In this document: piece after piece, positions 62,690-64,000 of the stretch | How positions within the stretch are numbered: the stretch's first letter is position 1 | Layout: each line of letters opens with the position of its first letter | Assembly (NCBI RefSeq): GCF_000331995.1 | Contig: NC_020134.1 | Location: 1,835,465 to 1,899,464, forward strand | Source: Thermoclostridium stercorarium subsp. stercorarium DSM 8532 | Lineage (GTDB): Bacteria > Bacillota > Clostridia > DSM-8532 | DNA length: 64,000 nucleotides | Direction: 5' to 3' | Notes under the pieces: model-generated | The model's input: only the letters and a program-made list of their open reading frames with translations | The model's database searches: none | What the model was told of the DNA's origin: nothing | Made by a program: the position numbers and the translations under genes

Positions 62690-63097
62690 ATGTCAAAACT
62701 CACTTTCACAATGGAAAATTACCTTGAAGCAATATATGAGCTTTCCAGCGAAAATACAGGCGTCAGGATTTCTGACATCTCTGAGCGGCTCGGCGTTTCA
62801 AAGGCGAGCGTAAACAGCGCAATGGCAACACTTGCAGAAAAAGGTCTTGTGATTAACGAAAAATACAAGGAAGTCTATTTAACGCCCGCCGGCCTTGAAA
62901 AGGCCAAACAAACCTCTCTGAAGCATCAGACAATCCAGAAATTCCTGATTGAGGTTTTAAATGTGGACAGGGAAATCGCCGACAGGGATGCGTGTCATAT
63001 AGAACACGTAATAAGCAATGAGTCGATTGAGGCAATGAAAAAGTTTATGGCATCCTATAATGTTTCTTCAAAAGCTGAAGAAAACCGTAAAAAATAA
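62690..63097 (+). CDS. DtxR/MntR-family metal-dependent transcriptional regulator
   Basis: A 135-residue repressor. GAGGTG precedes the ATG. Residues 1-65 are a winged helix (MENYLEAIYELSSENTGVRI, SDISERLGVSKASVNSAM), and 70-135 the metal-binding dimerisation domain, with KHQTIQKFLIEVLNVD and DRDACHIEHVIS supplying Glu, Cys and His positions of the primary site. It has no SH3-like third domain, as in MntR. With Fe2+ or Mn2+ bound it should block transcription from operators such as the two repeats before the feoA genes 336 bases downstream. Confidence 0.93.
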   Translation: MSKLTFTMENYLEAIYELSSENTGVRISDISERLGVSKASVNSAMATLAEKGLVINEKYKEVYLTPAGLEKAKQTSLKHQTIQKFLIEVLNVDREIADRDACHIEHVISNESIEAMKKFMASYNVSSKAEENRKK

Positions 63098-63143
63098 AAT
63101 TCATTTTATCGGAAATAAATAATAAAATAACTTGTCAAACTAT

Positions 63144-63176
63144 AAAGGGCATGGATTTCCGCCATGCCCTTTCTTA
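63144..63176 (+). terminator. Terminator of the DtxR/MntR-type gene
   Basis: AAAGGGCATGG (63144-63154) pairs with CCATGCCCTTT (63162-63172), followed by CTTAT, a short T-run. The rest of 63177-63424 shows nothing recognisable. Confidence 0.75.
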
Positions 63177-63424
63177 TCGGACTAAATATGAAACCGCATA
63201 CACGTCTCCGGCGATGTATGCAGCTATAATCGGCTGAAATCCATATCGTTCTTACAGACATACCTATCCGGCAAAAAAATTATGCATTTCAGCTCAATCC
63301 AGAAAAATAAATACACATAAAACTGACTTCAGCTTTTCAACGTACAGCATCGACGGACGTTTTTCCATAAATTTTTTTATACCACACATTGTTTATTCTC
63401 TGACAATAAATTTTGAAAATTCTA

Positions 63425-63453
63425 TTGACATTAAAGTTAGATAATGCTAACTT
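63425..63453 (+). promoter_or_regulatory. Promoter of the feo operon
   Basis: Consensus TTGACA at 63425-63430, with TAACTT at 63448-63453 after 17 bases as the likeliest -10. The first operator overlaps the spacer and -10. Confidence 0.6.
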
Positions 63454-63454
63454 T
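63433..63454. promoter_or_regulatory. DtxR-type operator 1 of the feo operon
   Basis: AAAGTTAG (63433-63440), six bases, CTAACTTT (63447-63454): a perfect palindrome with core GTTAGATAATGCTAAC. Like DtxR/IdeR boxes, which are built on TTAG...CTAA arms. It covers the promoter, so binding would repress. Confidence 0.75.
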
Positions 63455-63460
63455 ATAAGT

Positions 63461-63476
63461 GTTAGATTATTCTAAC
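63461..63476. promoter_or_regulatory. DtxR-type operator 2 of the feo operon
   Basis: GTTAGATTATTCTAAC, palindromic and differing from the core of operator 1 at two central positions. Its centre is 25 bases downstream of operator 1, about two and a half helical turns, so two dimers could bind independently or on different faces. Confidence 0.72.
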
Positions 63477-63537
63477 TTTTTTTAATCAACAGTAAGTCCA
63501 ATGATTAACTATAAAGGAATTTACGGGGGAATGAAAC

Positions 63538-63750
63538 ATGATGCCGTTAACAATGGCAAAGACCGGTGAAAAAAATCACATAAAAAAAATAGGCGGCAAG
63601 GAAGAAGTCAAAAAATTCCTTGAGCACTTGGGGTTCGTGGTAGGCGGTGACGTTACCGTCATCAGCGAAATGGCAGGAAACCTGATTGTAAACGTAAAAG
63701 ACTCAAGAATTGCCATCAGTCGTGAAATGGCAAGCAAAATAATCGTGTAA
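63538..63750 (+). CDS. feoA: FeoA-family protein, first copy
   Basis: A 70-residue SH3-like protein (FeoA domain). GGGGG lies nine bases before ATG 63538. The fold is shown by GKEEVKKFLEHLGFVVGGDV and VTVISEMAGNLIVNVKDSRI. FeoA proteins are small cytosolic partners needed for ferrous iron uptake by FeoB. It stands directly behind the tandem operator and 26 bases before the second copy. Confidence 0.92.
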   Translation: MMPLTMAKTGEKNHIKKIGGKEEVKKFLEHLGFVVGGDVTVISEMAGNLIVNVKDSRIAISREMASKIIV

Positions 63751-63776
63751 CAAATTCCGAAAGGGGTATTTTCAAT

Positions 63777-63998
63777 ATGCAGACACTCAGAGAAGCTAAA
63801 TGCGGTCAGACCGTCACGGTGGTTAAAATAACCGGTGAAGGCGCGACCAAACGCAGAATAATGGACATGGGCATAACAAAAGGAACTCAGATTTACATAC
63901 GAAAAGTTGCACCTCTCGGCGATCCTGTGGAAGTTACCGTACGCGGGTATGAACTGTCAATTCGGAAAGCCGACGCTGAAATAATTCTGGTTGAGTAG
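63777..63998 (+). CDS. feoA: FeoA-family protein, second copy
   Basis: A 73-residue FeoA domain protein with AAGGGG about ten bases before the ATG. Typical pattern: KCGQTVTVVKITGEGATKRR, then IMDMGITKGTQIYIRKVAPL and GDPVEVTVRGYELSIRKADA. The two copies differ clearly: this one is the canonical type, the first is more divergent. A FeoB GTPase gene probably follows beyond the window, which ends two bases after this stop codon. Confidence 0.95.
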   Translation: MQTLREAKCGQTVTVVKITGEGATKRRIMDMGITKGTQIYIRKVAPLGDPVEVTVRGYELSIRKADAEIILVE

Positions 63999-64000
63999 TT

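Noticed and set aside
1-64000. CRISPR arrays, tRNA or rRNA genes
   Set aside because: No regularly spaced direct repeats, cloverleaf-like sequences or rRNA segments were noticed on either strand; a tRNAscan-SE and CRISPR search would settle this.

Overview
The window looks like a chromosomal segment of an anaerobic, low-to-mid GC Gram-positive bacterium of the Clostridia, from a plant-polysaccharide-degrading group. The reasons are strong purine-rich ribosome binding sites with frequent TTG and GTG starts, SLH-anchored surface enzymes, a T-box leader, LytS/AraC-type two-component control of a sugar ABC importer, a rubrerythrin, a single-cluster ferredoxin, and a FeoA pair behind DtxR-type operators. 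A relative of the cellulolytic Thermoclostridium/Acetivibrio lineage would fit, but nothing in the sequence fixes the genus.

Layout. 1-670: start of a lipoprotein amino-acid-type binding protein that runs off the left edge. 1029-6878: response regulator, sensor kinase, sugar-binding lipoprotein and two permeases, a complete CUT1-type uptake locus except for its ATPase. 6906-13072: ABC exporter, YkvI-type membrane protein, ferredoxin, a lipid- or wall-exposed protein with a Pro/Thr linker, a DUF6485-like small protein and inorganic pyrophosphatase. 13250-14731: an IS256-family element abutting the stump of an IS30-family transposase. 14987-24956: a decayed chemoreceptor, a giant SLH-anchored GH53 galactanase on the other strand, and an intact paralogous chemoreceptor with a sigma-D-like promoter. 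25024-29660: a divergent MetRS-like gene with a coupled leader peptide, then a T-box leader and a frameshifted ThrRS that has no TGS domain and has lost editing-site histidines. 29919-35367: DUF2935 protein, an ECF sigma factor paired with an unusual repeat protein, and an ABC-2 exporter operon whose first permease is frameshifted.

35606-45768: serine hydrolase, two cupins, an oligogalacturonate-lyase-like enzyme with an MFS transporter, an SLH-GH18 protein, mtnA, a rubrerythrin with two rubredoxin domains, and a lytic transglycosylase. 45948-54844: ECF sigma/anti-sigma pair, a GT4-PlsC fusion, a hydroxyacid dehydrogenase, an SLC13-type permease, an alpha/beta hydrolase, a synthetase-like gene remnant and an unidentified protein. 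55016-61799: phosphoribosyltransferase-like protein, MFS permease, FMN reductase and a heterodimeric ABC exporter. 62690-63998: DtxR/MntR-type regulator and two feoA genes behind a tandem operator, probably leading into feoB beyond the right edge.

Themes. Galactan and pectin use ties together the galactanase, the chemoreceptors beside it, the oligogalacturonate-lyase-like enzyme and perhaps the sugar importer. Two ECF sigma loci use different partner architectures. Single-base frame breaks recur in the chemoreceptor, thrS (twice) and the ABC-2 permease; real gene decay and unpolished sequence both need to be considered. I saw no tRNA, rRNA or CRISPR array.
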